Source: Chionoecetes opilio (Eukaryota > Arthropoda > Malacostraca > Decapoda > Majidae). From it: DNA of 64,000 nucleotides. Made by a program: the position numbers and the translations under genes. Shown piece after piece: positions 1 to 9,865 of the stretch. The stretch is taken from contig JACEEZ010020338.1 of assembly GCA_016584305.1 (NCBI GenBank), positions 216,001 to 280,000 of the forward strand, written 5' to 3'. How positions within the stretch are numbered: position 1 is the first letter of the stretch; every line of letters starts with the position of its first letter. The notes under the pieces are model-generated. The model was not told the DNA's origin and ran no database searches. It saw only the letters and a list, made by a program, of their open reading frames with translations.

Positions 1-965
1 CCCCAAGTTTAGTCACGATGGTCAGGGTGGCTCGTCAAACGTTAGTCGAGCATCACCCCCCTCAAGACTGACATTCAGCAACTGTCGTAGCGTGACTGAT
101 GTCTCACCTTCAGGTGCTATGACTCCCACCCCCGTCTGTGTTCACCTAGTGTACGGCGAGTCTACTTCGAGGCTCCAGATGTTGCCAGATACAGGCGCGG
201 ACGTCACTGTCATCGGCACGAGACACCTTGAGATGCTTCACATCCCCCTCAGCAGCCTACAGCCCCTACCTTCCACTACCACGCTGACAGCGAACGGGGC
301 AGAGATGGCACCTGCTGTGGGATGCTTTCAAGCTACTTTACGCCTCCACGGGAAATCTTTTATTGCCAAGATACAAGTGCACGAGGGTATTCAGACGCCT
401 CTCCTCTCCTGCAGTCACTGCATGGAGTTGGCTATCATATCACCTGCTTTCCCGAAGCCACTGTTGGAGATAAAGCACGTTAACAGATGTGCTGAGATGA
501 CTCTCCCTCCTAACACTTCCCCGTCTGCTGCACAGGCGTACTTCCTACGCGAGTTTCAGGACGTGTTACTCTCCAAGGCGGACCTCAAGACTCTGAAGCC
601 CATGGTTGGTATACTCATGAGGATTCACGTGCAGGAGGGAGCCGTACGTACCGTTCGCCATCCACACACCGAGGCAGATTCCCTTCACATTCCAGCAACA
701 AGTAAAGGAGGAACTCGAGTCCATGACACGTCAGAGAATCACCAAGCCTGCTGGTGACGACCCTTGAGAGTGGTGTCACCCGCTAGTCGTCGTCGCCAAG
801 GATAAAGGGGTGCGGATCACGGTTGACTTGACGAAGCTCAACTCTCAAGTATCTCGCCCGACACATCCTGCACCGACACCATTCGCCGCCGTCCCCAGTG
901 TCAACTTGTCAGCACGTTACTTCACTACAGCGGACGCCTTATGGCAGGTAATTCTGATCTACAAA
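1..965 (+). pseudogene. Ty3/Gypsy-type pol fragment (retropepsin and start of reverse transcriptase)
   Basis: The frame is open from base 2 to 757 and therefore starts outside the window; the first in-frame start codon near base 92 is not meaningful. An aspartic protease signature, LPDTGADVTVIG, lies near base 182; in LTR retrotransposons this enzyme cuts the Gag-Pol polyprotein. From about base 640 the coding frame shifts. The linker typical of Gypsy elements (QQQVKEEL, then VVVAKDKGVRITVDLTKLN) continues in the frame that is open from 768, after a stop at 765-767. RT text then runs through YFTTADALWQVILI and homology ends near 965. One frameshift, one stop, a short deletion within the ADAL...YWQ motif and loss of the catalytic RT, RNase H and integrase make it dead. 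No LTR is visible. Seen directly: the motifs. From family knowledge: the polyprotein role. Confidence 0.8.
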
Positions 966-1027
966 TATATCGTGACCATACATTACGGGGGTAAAGGCTT
1001 TGTAAGCTTGGGCCTACCAGTAGCCTA

Positions 1028-1140
1028 CCGTATTTTTGGGGTCGACTTATACGGCAAGTATAGGCCTAACCCGTAATCTTGAGCTAATTATCATGAGGTC
1101 GACTTGTATGCCTGGTCGACTTATACGCCGCCATTTACGG
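1028..1140. mobile_element. Very short TA-flanked element, possible MITE remnant
   Basis: The segment starts CCGTATTTTT and ends ATTTACGG, with TA on both sides (1026-1027, 1141-1142). It contains three copies of a GTCGACTTATACG-like motif near 1041, 1099 and 1114, all in the same orientation. The terminal inversion is only about 5-7 bp, so the boundaries are a weak inference. It cuts off the Gypsy fragment on its left. Confidence 0.3.
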
Positions 1141-1789
1141 TACTGTATATAATATCATAAATTAGTAGAACTGATCAGTGACTTCAAGGAACTTATCATT
1201 GTTTTTTTTTAATTGATATTTAAGGCAGTTGCGTGCGTAAGGATGTCAACCGGTAAAGATTTTTGGCGAGCACTATATAGGGGTCATCCCGGTGTTCCCC
1301 GGTACCGATGTTCCCCGCCTCCTAAGAGGTACACTAGAGTCCCGCATAAAGCGTGTTCGCATGAAGCGTTTCCCCTATAAAGCGAACGATCTAAAATATT
1401 AAAATATAAAAATATTGGTAATTTAAATAAATAAAATTCCAAAATTTTTGTAAGGAACCAATTTGATCATATAAAACGATTCCGCCATCAAAGTAGGGCA
1501 AATCCGAGGATTTCTCATATAGAGAGCTGAAATATCGTACAGAACATGAGCAGGCCGCCACAAGAAGGCTTGCAGCAGCTTGCGTTTTCTGTTAACTCGA
1601 GGCACTTTTCGTAAGCCGGCTTGCCCAGCTGGCGCAAGCCGTGGCAAGGGTGAGTGAGTAGCAACGGCGGTAGTGACCGTGAAATTCTCATCCATTATTA
1701 CCAAAAAAAACATTCTTGTGAAGGATATATGTTGTGATCCATTTACAATATCGTCAGTTATCGTAATTTATTGATGGCTTCCATTCGAA

Positions 1790-2566
1790 GGTACACTTGT
1801 CATTGTGGTTTGGTGTCCTCGTTGGTGTTTTACAAGTTATCAGCTGTGAGCGGGCCCGGCCAGTTCTGGCATCCAGAGAGCCCTTCTCCTCCTTACCATC
1901 GAGGGCTGGGAGATCGCCTTTCAGTGGGTTCCCTCCCACGCTGGTATCCCATGCAACGTGGCTGATTCTGCTGCCAGGGTGGCCTTAACAGATGTAAACA
2001 CAATCCCCTTCCCTCTACCGCTCTCCTCGGCTAAACACCTCATCTCCCGGATCTACCGCTCCACCTGGAATAACACGCTCGGCGATGCCCTCCGCATCAC
2101 CTCCATGGGCCAATACCGCAGTGACTCTTCCCCCCAGCCGTGGTTAAGGACAAAGTCCCGTGTCCTTGATGTCACCTTCACTCGTCTCCGCCTGGGGCAC
2201 ACGACACTCACGGCTCACCTGCATTGCCTCCGTCTGTCCCCTGACCCCCACTGCCCTTGGTGCATGAATGTTCCGTAGACTATTGAACACTTTCTGCTGC
2301 AGTGTCCGCGCTTCCACTCACACCGTGTAGTGCTACAGTCTCAACTCCTCACCCTGAATGTCACCACCTTTGACCTGCCCACCCTGCTGGCGGCTGCTGG
2401 CGTTCCCCCTTCCCGGCAACACGTCATCATCCTCCTCACCTGTGCCTTCCTGAGGAAGACAGGTCAACTACCGTGCCTGTGATAGCATCATAGGACATCA
2501 CCAGGGCTCAATGGCTCATAGTGTTCCCCAAGGGATCCTCGCACCCCAAAAACAACAACAACAACA
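1790..2566 (+). pseudogene. 5'-truncated LINE (RNase H-bearing I/Jockey type), 3' end
   Basis: Translated text in two frames gives the end of an RNase H domain (FQWVPSHAGI, then ADSAARVAL) followed by the C-terminal tail with a CCHC-like knuckle (CPWCMNVP, stop, TIEHFLLQCPRFHSHR). A frameshift lies near 1890 and a stop codon at 2276-2278 interrupts the knuckle region. After the stop near 2480 the element ends in an A-rich tail with CAA repeats (about 2545-2566), typical of target-primed reverse transcription. The 5' end is truncated near 1790. RNase H at the C-terminus of ORF2 is characteristic of the I-group LINEs; a finer clade is not assigned. Confidence 0.75.
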
Positions 2567-3038
2567 GTTCTGGCGAGGCACGCAAGCAAGACTTAAGCCA
2601 GGTTTATGGCAACTTGCTTTTGAGTCACTAACCTAACCTAATCCCACGCTTTAACCTCCTAACTAAAGCCAAATCTGCATTAAAAGTATCCGCGGCAAAG
2701 GAAGAACAGAGGCGATGTAGGTCACAAGAGGAAGAAGAGCGAGAGGCACGCCGCACGTAAACAAACACTGGTCTCTCGCCTCCCTATGAACAACATCATT
2801 ATCTCCAAAAGTTTGAGTCCAAAAGAATGTTTCCTAGAATCCAATAAGGTATACAGAAACCATACTCCCAATTGTGTAGGGAATTTCGATCCTATTGTAA
2901 AATAATACCATGTTCTGGTATGCATTGCTGTGAACAATATATAAATGTACGGGTACGAGGACCGATCGACCAATATCAATTTTTCCCATAGGTTATGTGT
3001 TTCACATAGAGCGAATTCACATAAAACGACCTCGTTTA

Positions 3039-3522
3039 AGGCCCAGTCACACATACACGACGCACAGCCCGCGCACTGAAAAATTAGCAATTTTGGCCAG
3101 TGCGGTCGTTCGCTAGGTGTGCGTCAGCATTCGTTACTCGTTCGCCGAGCGCGCTGGACCAACGCTATGCATTCGTTGTCATTCGCTATTTGCGTCGGGA
3201 TTTTTGTGCATGCACAAAAATGTGCGCGGAGCTCGACGCATGAATGTACACGCCAGAAGGACGCCAGACACGCGCAGAGCGCGCTAGCAACACGCTGTGC
3301 ATTAGTTGGATTTTTTAACATGTGCGCTCTGTATACCCTATGTATGCGCCCTGTATACGCGCAGCGCGCTAGCAACACACTGTGCATTCGCTAGCATACA
3401 ATTCGCTAGCTTCTCCCAAATCCTGACAAAAGTTGGGCGCACAACGACGCACTGATCTTATTTTCCATTATTTATTAATTTTCAAAGCGTGGGCCGTGCG
3501 TTGCGTATGTGTGACTGGGCCT
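3039..3522. mobile_element. PIF/Harbinger-type MITE with TTA target duplication
   Basis: The left end AGGCCCAGTCACACATAC is inverted at the right end (GTATGTGTGACTGGGCCT), and the match extends over about 30 bp. The 3-bp sequence TTA flanks both ends (3036-3038 and 3523-3525). TTA/TAA target duplication and GGCCC-(N)-GTCACAC ends are typical of PIF/Harbinger MITEs. The interior is rich in GCGC/GCATTCG words and has sub-terminal inverted motifs around GCATGCACAAAAATGTGC. Overlapping frames of 87-91 codons on both strands are symmetry artefacts, not genes. Confidence 0.8.
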
Positions 3523-3649
3523 TTATCGACCAATTTCTCGTTTTATGTGGGACCCTAGTGTACCTTTGTTCCCCGGTGCCGATGATCCACGCCTATGAGC
3601 TACCAATATTCCCCGGTATCTATAAGGTGCCAATATTTAGATTAGGTTA

Positions 3650-4303
3650 GGTTCAAAGGGTTCAAAAGTGTAGGTTGAAAAGGTTTTAAAAATTCAGGTT
3701 TAAAGGGTAAAACAAAATTAGGTTCACAGGGTTAAAGGAATTTAGGTTCAAAGAGTTTTAAAAATAAGGTTCAAAGGGTTAAAAAAAATTAGGTTCAGTG
3801 GGTTTTAAAAAATAGGTTCAAATGGTTCAAAAAATGTAGGTTCAAAGGTTTCAAATAATTTAGGTTCAAAGGGTTCCTAAAATTTGGTTCAAAGGGATAA
3901 CAAATTTAGGCTCACAGGGTTTTAAAAATTTGGGTTCAGAGTAAAAAACAACAACTTAGGTTCAAAGGGTTAAAAAAATGTAGGTTCAAAGGGTTTTTAA
4001 AAATTTGGTTATAAGGGTTCATAAAATTTAGGTTCAAAGGGTTCATGAAATTTAGGTTGAAAGGGTTCAAAAAGTTTAGGCTCAAAGGGTTCAAAACATT
4101 TAGGTTCAAAGGGTTCAAAGTATTTAGGTTCAAAGGGTTGAACAAATTTGGTTCAACGGGTTCAACAAATTTAAGTTCAAAGGGTTCAAACAAATTTAGG
4201 TTCAGTGTTCAAAAACTTTAGGTTCAGTGTTAAAAAAAAAATAGGTTCAATGGGTTCAAAAACTTTCGGTTCAGAGGGTTCAAAAGGGTTGAAAAAATTA
4301 GCA
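3650..4303. repeat. Minisatellite, about 24-bp unit (AGGTTCAAAGGGTTCAAAAA-like)
   Basis: About 27 degenerate copies of a unit built from AGGTTCAAAGGGTT plus an A/T-rich remainder. Unit length and A-run length vary, as expected for an old array. The minus-strand frame at 3936-4193 reads as repeated NPLNLNF and is a repeat artefact. The array is inside the element at 1273-4757. Confidence 0.9.
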
Positions 4304-4305
4304 GA

Positions 4306-4745
4306 GATAACGGGAAACATTGGCACCGGGGAACATAGGTACCTTATAGGTGCCGGGAAACATTGGCACCGGGGAATATAGGTACCTTATAGGTGCCGGG
4401 GAACTTCGGCACCGGGGAACATAGGTACCTTATAGGTGCCGGGAAACATTGGCACCGGGGAACATAGGTACCTTATAGGTGCCGGGAAACATTGGCACCG
4501 GGGAATATAGGTACCTTATAGGGCCCGGGGGAATTTCGGCACGGGGAAATAGGTACCTTATAGGTCCCGGGAAACATTGGCACCGGGGAACATAGGTACC
4601 TTATAGGTGCCGGGAAAAATTGGCACGGGGAATATAGGTACCTTATAGGTGCCGGGAAACATTGGCACCGGGGAACATAGGTACCTTATAGGTGCCGGGA
4701 AACATTGGCACCGGGGAACATAGGTACCGAGGAACACCGGTACGC
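4306..4745. repeat. Minisatellite, about 43-bp unit with internal inverted GGTACC/GGTGCC motifs
   Basis: About ten units of the pattern GGGGAACATAGGTACC, TTATAGGTGCC, GGGAAACATTGGCACC. Some units replace ACATTGG by ACTTCGG or lose a few bases. Each unit contains GGTACC and paired GGTGCC/GGCACC words, so single units can fold. The same words occur inverted at 1290-1320 and 3563-3640, on the other side of the nested transposon. There is no spacer/repeat regime, so it is not CRISPR. Confidence 0.9.
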
Positions 4746-4757
4746 ACCCCTATATAG

Positions 4758-7418
4758 TGGGGTGTCCCAAAATGCAAAAGTTTTGAAATGTTGCACGCTC
4801 GTGTGTTATTCCGGTTCTCTCATAGTAAAACAGTATTGCGTTTAAATTTTGGGCGAATTGAATAATTTTTAGGGGTCCCGACAAAGTGAACATTTAGGTG
4901 ACGTGACTCGAATTTCAGGTTTTTTTAAATTTTCCCACTTTTTTCTCCCTCGGGTTATCAACATGGCAACAAGAGCTGCTAGTAATCTTTAGCTGATCGA
5001 CAAGGCCCCAAATTTGATGAAATCACCGGAGCCCGGCTACCATCGAAAGAGCAGGCCCTCCCCCGTACTACCACCACCAACCGGGGGATGGAGAAGAGGG
5101 GTGAGCGGGAGCAGGAAGGCGGTGGTGGAGGAGGTTCTCCCTTCTGGTCGCGTGCCGGGATTCGACAACTACAGTAATACACGCGGCACGAAGCTGTCAA
5201 AGTGGTAAAGGCGTACAATGACTCAAGAAGAACAAGAACAAAGACAGGCCGAAACTTTCATATGGATGAGGAGATTTTCAAAGGAGACCTCCAAGAAATC
5301 TTCGACCTCGCACATCCTCCTCTCTCAACGGGTAGACGGAAGGACAAGGACAAGGAGTTCCTACGGAGTCAGAGAGAAGACAGAGGGGAATCATCCATGG
5401 CGGGAAATTTGACCTCGTGACAGCGAAGAAGGTGGAGAAGCAGGTCGAGCGCGGAACTCGACTCAAGCGGCCCCGGGAACATGAAGACAGCAACATTGCC
5501 AGGCTGACTGAAAGGCGGAAATCCCAAGCCAAAAGCAGAGCAGACAGCAGCAGAAGCTTGTGTCGACGACGTCATCACCGGCTCGTGGATCCCGAAGCCA
5601 GAGGAAAAAACTAAAAAACAGTCGCCATCGATCTCCGTGAAGGATCTTAACCTCATTTCAACTTGGGATCAAGAGGACGTTGTCGGTGCGGCAAGCAACG
5701 TCAACGTTCGCAGCTACCGCTCAAGTTCGTGGAATGGACATTGGGAAGTAGGGCGGTCTCGAAGAGCACGGTCCATCGAGCACGAATTGCGGGGAGAGAG
5801 CAAGCCCCCCGAGAAGATCTGGAACTACGGAACCAGGAGATACCTGAGAGGTTGGTCCTGCATTGGGACGGAAAACTCCTCCCGTCCCTCTCTGGCGGGT
5901 ACGGAGGACCCCATCGCCGTCCTCCTCACAGGGGAAGATGACGCCGAGTTCCTTCTTGGGGTCCTGGCAAGCTCGGATTCGACTGGCAGAAACGTGGCTG
6001 CAGTGGTCTTGAAGGAGGTGGACGAAGCGGGCGTCAGGGACAAGATCATCGCCTTCTGTTTCGACACCACGGCTTCGAACACTGGGATGGTGCAAGGGAC
6101 TTTTTCTTTGGTTGGCCTGCCCCATCATGTCCACGAGGTGATCCTCAAGGATGTCTTCGAAGCCAGCCTCGGCTCTTCCTCTGGTCCCGACATTGGAATC
6201 TTCAAACGACTCCGTGATCGAGGTCCTTCGTGGATTCCTCGCAGAGAGAGACGGTGGAAACACGGAGGACCTCGTAGAGTTCTTCGCCACCAATGACACT
6301 GGGCCCGCAAGCTGAAGGACGGACGCATTGGCCTTCCTGAAGGAGGCTCTGATGTCAAAGAACCATCCAGGGAGGACTATGAAGAACTTCTCCGTCTCTC
6401 CTACCCGTCCCTCGGAAAGTGAAGGGCCAGCCAAACCATTCCCCCGTCATGGAGCTCTCCATCAAGCCCGGTGGATGGCCAAGGCCATCTACTGCCCCAA
6501 GCTTCAGATGCTGAAATCCCAGCTGTCACTGACTGGTCGAGAGAAGGCCGGAGTGGAACGAGGGCCCTCTTCGTTGCTCTGGTGTACTGCAAGCAATGGC
6601 ATGAGGCACCCATCTCTGTGAAAGCCGTTGAAGACGTGCTCTTCCTCGAGATCCTCAAGAATACCCTGACCAAACCGTTTCCAAGGCAGAAAAAGCCCGC
6701 GACGCCACTGTGGTACGTTTCCGAGGAAAACGCGGGACTGGCCTTTTTCGACTCAAGGATTGATGTGGAGGAGAAGAAGCAGATGGTCAAGGCATTGGAC
6801 AAGCCGCCTCGAAGAAAGAAACTCAAGCGATTGGAGGGAAAAAAGATGAATATGTCTTCCTCCCTCTCGTCCTTCGTCACTTCGAAGACACGGTCCTTCT
6901 TTCAGAAACTCGACGCGGACGAGGGCTTCCTGGCAAAGGACCCGGCATTGTGGGAGGAGGACGACCGATTCAAGGACGCTCGGAAACAGGCACTTGGCCT
7001 CCGAGTGGTCAACAATGCCGCGGAGCGGGGCATCGCCCTAGTCCAGCGCTACCTGGGTTCCACGAAGTCGGCCGCACAGGAGAAGTATCTCCTCCAGTTA
7101 GTCCACCACCATCGGAAACTTGTGGGGCGGGAAAAGAAGGAGGACCTTCAAAAGAAGGCTTTCTGAATGGAAACAATGAAAACTGTCTGTTTTGGTTTCC
7201 TTATAAGTTTCTTTCTAAAAATGTGGGATGTTTTGAGTTTTTTCTTTGTTTTTGAAGGTTATTAGAAAATTGTTCAGTTTGTCGCGACTCCTAAATATTC
7301 TCCGAATTTCATCTAATTTCACGGGAACTCTTTTTATGCATGTGTGAACAGAAGTAAAACACGAGCAAGTGAAAAAAACATGTTTCATTTTTTCCCTCTA
7401 TGATCTTGGGACACCCTA
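4758..7418 (+). mobile_element. hAT-superfamily DNA transposon with 8-bp target duplication
   Basis: The left end TGGGGTGTCCCAA and the inverted right end TAGGGTGTCCCAA form a 13-bp terminal repeat with one mismatch; the right end fits the hAT consensus start YARNG. The 8-bp sequence CTATATAG flanks both ends (4750-4757 and 7419-7426). Eight-bp duplications are diagnostic of hAT-type integration. The 2661-bp body holds a decayed plus-strand transposase at about 5640-7166 and a 5' stretch (4760-5640) with no clear domain. It inserted into the right terminus of the element at 1273-4757, so it is younger than that element. Confidence 0.85.
5637..7166 (+). pseudogene. Decayed hAT-like transposase
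   Basis: The coding signal moves between frames. From about 5837 it reads RLVLHWDGKLLPSLSG, then (frame of 5637-6296) IAVLLTGEDDAEFLLGVL and IIAFCFDTTASNTGMVQG, which resembles the catalytic-core strand of hAT-like proteins with a conserved Asp. Next comes HHVHEVILKDVFEA. After frame breaks near 6220-6470, a 231-codon frame (6471-7166) carries ALFVALVYCKQWHEAP, WYVSEENAGLAFFDSRID and LRVVNNAAERGIALVQRY, ending at a stop just before the 3' non-coding end. The D...E spacing and the late NxxAERG motif match a widespread uncharacterised family of arthropod transposase-like proteins as I remember it. At least three frameshifts and several stops make it inactive. Confidence 0.7.
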
Positions 7419-7532
7419 CTATATAGGTACAGTAAAAGCCTTATAACTCGGCACGATAGGGGCTCTGGCCCTTGCCGAGTTATGCAATGTGCCGAGTTAT
7501 GCAATGTCCTCCTCTGATATGGGTAAAAAAAA

Positions 7533-7576
7533 AATATATATATATATATATATACAAATAAAATAAATAAATAAAA

Positions 7577-7651
<75 letters not shown>

Positions 7652-7655
7652 ATAC
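7533..7655. repeat. (TA)n followed by (TAAA)n microsatellite
   Basis: A short TA run (7533-7554) is followed by about 24 TAAA units with two phase slips. It lies inside the 725-bp TA-flanked element. The 131-codon minus frame with repeated YLFI is an artefact of it. Confidence 0.95.
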
Positions 7656-7819
7656 AGTATTGTAAAAGCATAAAAACTACACTTACCAATGAACGGGTAG
7701 CAGCAGGCATGTAATTCAACTTTAATCACTTTATAATCACAACTCTGTACTGTATTGTATACAGTACTGTACCTGTACAACTTAATTTTACATCACTTGA
7801 GCACTTAATTACTGCAACA

Positions 7820-8095
7820 CTATGCCCTGTCCATTAAACTCTACCTTCGACTGCGAGTGCATGGGAGGACACAGGGGGTGGCATGAGCCTCTAATCACAG
7901 GCATCATTATAAGAATCCTGCCTGCGCCACCACGGGCGAGGGCCAACCATCACAGCCCTCGAGTGAGCCTCCAGGGCCTACCATCCCACCCCTGGAGCTG
8001 ACTGCCTACACGCGCTATAGGCATAGGTGTGTGTGAGAAGAAAAAAAATAAAATTAAAAAAAAAAAAATAAAAAAAAAAAATAAACTTGTCTTTG
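7820..8095 (+). mobile_element. 5'-truncated copy of the tRNA-headed SINE seen at 34975
   Basis: The stretch GCCCTGTCCATTAAACTC, GGACACAGGGGGTGG, AGCCTCTAATCACAGGCA, AATCCTGCCTGCGCC, GCTATAGGCATAGGTGTG aligns by eye, word by word, with 35093-35325. The tRNA-like head is missing. It ends in an A-rich tail (about 8038-8085). It sits wholly inside the element at 7430-8154. Confidence 0.7.
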
Positions 8096-8268
8096 CCATG
8101 CCGAGTTATATCAAATTCCGAGTTATACAGTGCCGAGTTATAAGGGTTTTACTGTACTACCGTATGTATGTAATTTTGTAAAAGCGGGACATTCATCAAA
8201 GAATTATCAAAAAGTAGGACATTACAGTCCGGCCGTAAGGTTCAATTGTTTACATCATATCATTTTCA

Positions 8269-8500
8269 TCAGGTAACTACTATAATCACATAATATTTAA
8301 TGATCTTACCTATATAAAGTGATAAAATACTGGCGGCGTCGGTGACTGTGGTGTGGTCTATCTCTGATGAGCGTTCCTTGTCAACTGCTGAGAGAGCCGA
8401 GGCTGAGCAGCCAAGCTCAGTGTTGAGACTTGAGAGTGGAGACGCGTACGAGTAGCTAGTACAGGAATCAGACACGTCCGCTACAGGACATATCAAGTGT
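8269..8500 (-). other. Weak candidate exon remnant, unknown product
   Basis: A 75-codon minus-strand frame is not low complexity (for example ALSAVDKERSSEIDHTTV). Near its end, the minus strand reads TATATAG|GTAAGA at 8310/8309, a good splice-donor match, and past it the frame turns A/T-rich. No family is recognised. Upstream in another frame, IEINLDDVVEEVPND could be related coding text. It may be a decayed transposon exon or chance; nothing else supports expression. Confidence 0.2.
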
Positions 8501-8557
8501 CGTTGGGTACTTCTTCTACAACATCGTCTAAATTTATCTCAATGCTCTACAGATTAA

Positions 8558-9168
8558 CCCCTTCACTGCGGCTGGTACAAATACGGTCTCTCAGCTATCT
8601 AATGGTTCACTGCGGCTGGTACATATATGGTTTCTGTATTTAAACTGCGCGCTCAATGATATTATGGGTAAATATTCGTTGTGATAGGCTTGTATGGCAA
8701 CAGTGTCAAGTGTTGCGATATAATAGAACCTCTTTTTCTGCTTGCGTGAGTTAGTGTGAGTAATAAGGTCAAGCGGTACAGTACGACGTGTTGACGCTGC
8801 CGCGCCTCCACTTCAATGGCGAGGCTAAATAGTCAAGATATTAAATATATTCTTGATGGATATAAAACAGAAGTATGAATGAATGAATGCATGAATGAAT
8901 GAAGCATTTATGTACCAAAATAAGCTGTATTATGTTGAGTAGTAAGTAGTTTCATTGTGCGTCTGGCAGCACGGTCACGGCCCTGTTGCTGCACTCTGAC
9001 GCAACTCTTCACTTAGCTGGTAGCCTCCACCAAGACCAAACATAGATTTTCTGGTATGGAATGAGCATCCTATTCATTTAGGCACTTTAAAATATTATCA
9101 GTAATTATGTTATATTTTAATTAAACCTGCCGCACAGGCCTATGAATTTGATATCCGCAGTGAAGGGG
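8558..9168. mobile_element. piggyBac-type MITE with TTAA duplication
   Basis: The ends CCCCTTCACTGCGG and CCGCAGTGAAGGGG are perfect inverses, each preceded or followed by TTAA (8554-8557, 9169-9172). TTAA target sites are diagnostic of piggyBac. A second sub-terminal copy of GGTTCACTGCGGCTGGTACA lies at about 8605-8624. The 611-bp body has no coding potential. Confidence 0.85.
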
Positions 9169-9172
9169 TTAA

Positions 9173-9865
9173 TTCATTCGAAATAACACAAAATATAACA
9201 TTCTTACACAAAAAAATCCACGTTAAATTAATATTCCCACAAAGATTTCCCACAAATTGCTTGCTTGAAATGTCCTCTCCCTCTCTCACAAGAGCTCCCA
9301 CAAAAGCAAATTTGTCTCACAAATTTGTGGGAATTTCCTACGTGGCAACACTGGCCTAGCAGTACTCCAAGTACTTTACACGATAATTGATCACGTAAAG
9401 GAGTCTGAGTCGGAGATATCTTTTCCGACTCCAACTCTGGCCAAAAGTGGGCGACTCCGGCGACTGCGACTCGAATCCACACCCATGAATTAGAGAGGGT
9501 TTACTGTATGTAAAAAGTTTGGATCCCTCAGATATAACAAACTTTGGGATATAACGTCACCCACTTCCCACCAATTGGTTTATTATAGTGAGGGTTTACT
9601 GTATCTCCATTACATCCTGAAGCTGAGATTATAGTGCTCCATAAGGTAGTAAACGAGATATGACTGCATAGTTAAAACTATCTTTACCCCCAAAACCATT
9701 CAGGAACAAAGTTTTGTTCTCAAAACATGTTCTTGATAAAAACAAAAATGTATAGAAAAATATAGTTTAGTCTATAAAAGGAGTGAGTTAATAAAACAAA
9801 TCTATACTCTCACCCAAAATATGATTATACTTTATAAAACTACGGTGTCCAGAATGTTGAAACGA
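9173..9865. other. Non-coding stretch with repeated GAGGGTTTACTGTA ends
   Basis: No gene is seen. The word GAGGGTTTACTGTA occurs twice in the same orientation (9494, 9590), like the right terminus of pogo/Tigger elements, with no matching left end. CACAAATTTGTGGGAATTTC near 9317 is partly inverted relative to TTCCCACAAAGATTTCCC near 9233. The rest is A/T-rich unique sequence. Confidence 0.4.

Larger units (their letters stand above)
1332..3560. mobile_element. TA-flanked Tc1/mariner- or pogo-type DNA transposon, non-autonomous
   Basis: The left terminus CACTAGAGTCCCGCATAAAG and the inverted right terminus CACTAGGGTCCCACATAAAA match over more than 20 bp with about three differences. Both ends are flanked by TA (1330-1331 and 3561-3562), the target duplication of the Tc1/mariner/pogo superfamily. 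A second internal motif of the same kind (GCGAATTCACATAAAACG, near 3011) is like the sub-terminal repeats of Tigger-like elements. The interior is filled by a LINE 3' fragment and a Harbinger-type MITE. No convincing transposase is seen; a 96-codon minus frame at 1423-1713 has no recognisable motif. Confidence 0.75.
1273..4757. mobile_element. Minisatellite-bearing element with inverted ends, host of nested insertions
   Basis: The left end (CTATATAGGGGT, then CCGGTGTTCCCCGGTACC, about 1273-1318) reappears inverted at the right end (GGTACCGAGGAACACCGG, then CACCCCTATATAG, about 4724-4757). The inverted arms are about 45 bp with a few mismatches. Between them lie two tandem arrays (about 24 bp and about 43 bp units) and the TA-flanked transposon at 1332-3560. 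The GTTCCCCGGTACC-type array sequence continues on both sides of that transposon (1290-1329 and 3563-3640), so it inserted into an existing array. No transposase is visible. The outer target duplication is ambiguous because CTATATAG is itself palindromic. Confidence 0.5.
7430..8154. mobile_element. TA-flanked pogo/Tigger-like non-autonomous element
   Basis: The left end CAGTAAAAGCCTTATAACTC and the inverted right end CAGTAAAACCCTTATAACTC match over about 26 bp. TA lies on both sides (7428-7429, 8155-8156). CAGTAAAACC starts and TA duplication are typical of pogo/Tigger-derived elements. Sub-terminal copies of CCGAGTTAT (7474, 7491, 8100, 8120, 8132) are present. Inside are a TA and TAAA microsatellite and a truncated SINE. 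Its left boundary touches the right copy of the hAT target duplication. No transposase. Confidence 0.8.

Noticed and set aside
1423..1713. 96-codon minus ORF inside the TA-flanked transposon
   Set aside because: No transposase motif and no match to known DDE signatures; probably chance.
3936..4193. Minus-strand frame with NPLNLNF repeats
   Set aside because: Phase product of the 24-bp minisatellite.
4306..4745. CRISPR-like regular array
   Set aside because: Contiguous 43-bp units without unique spacers; the context is a eukaryotic transposon.
6471..7166. Intact host gene
   Set aside because: The frame lies between hAT terminal repeats and shares the transposase motif order, so it is part of the element.
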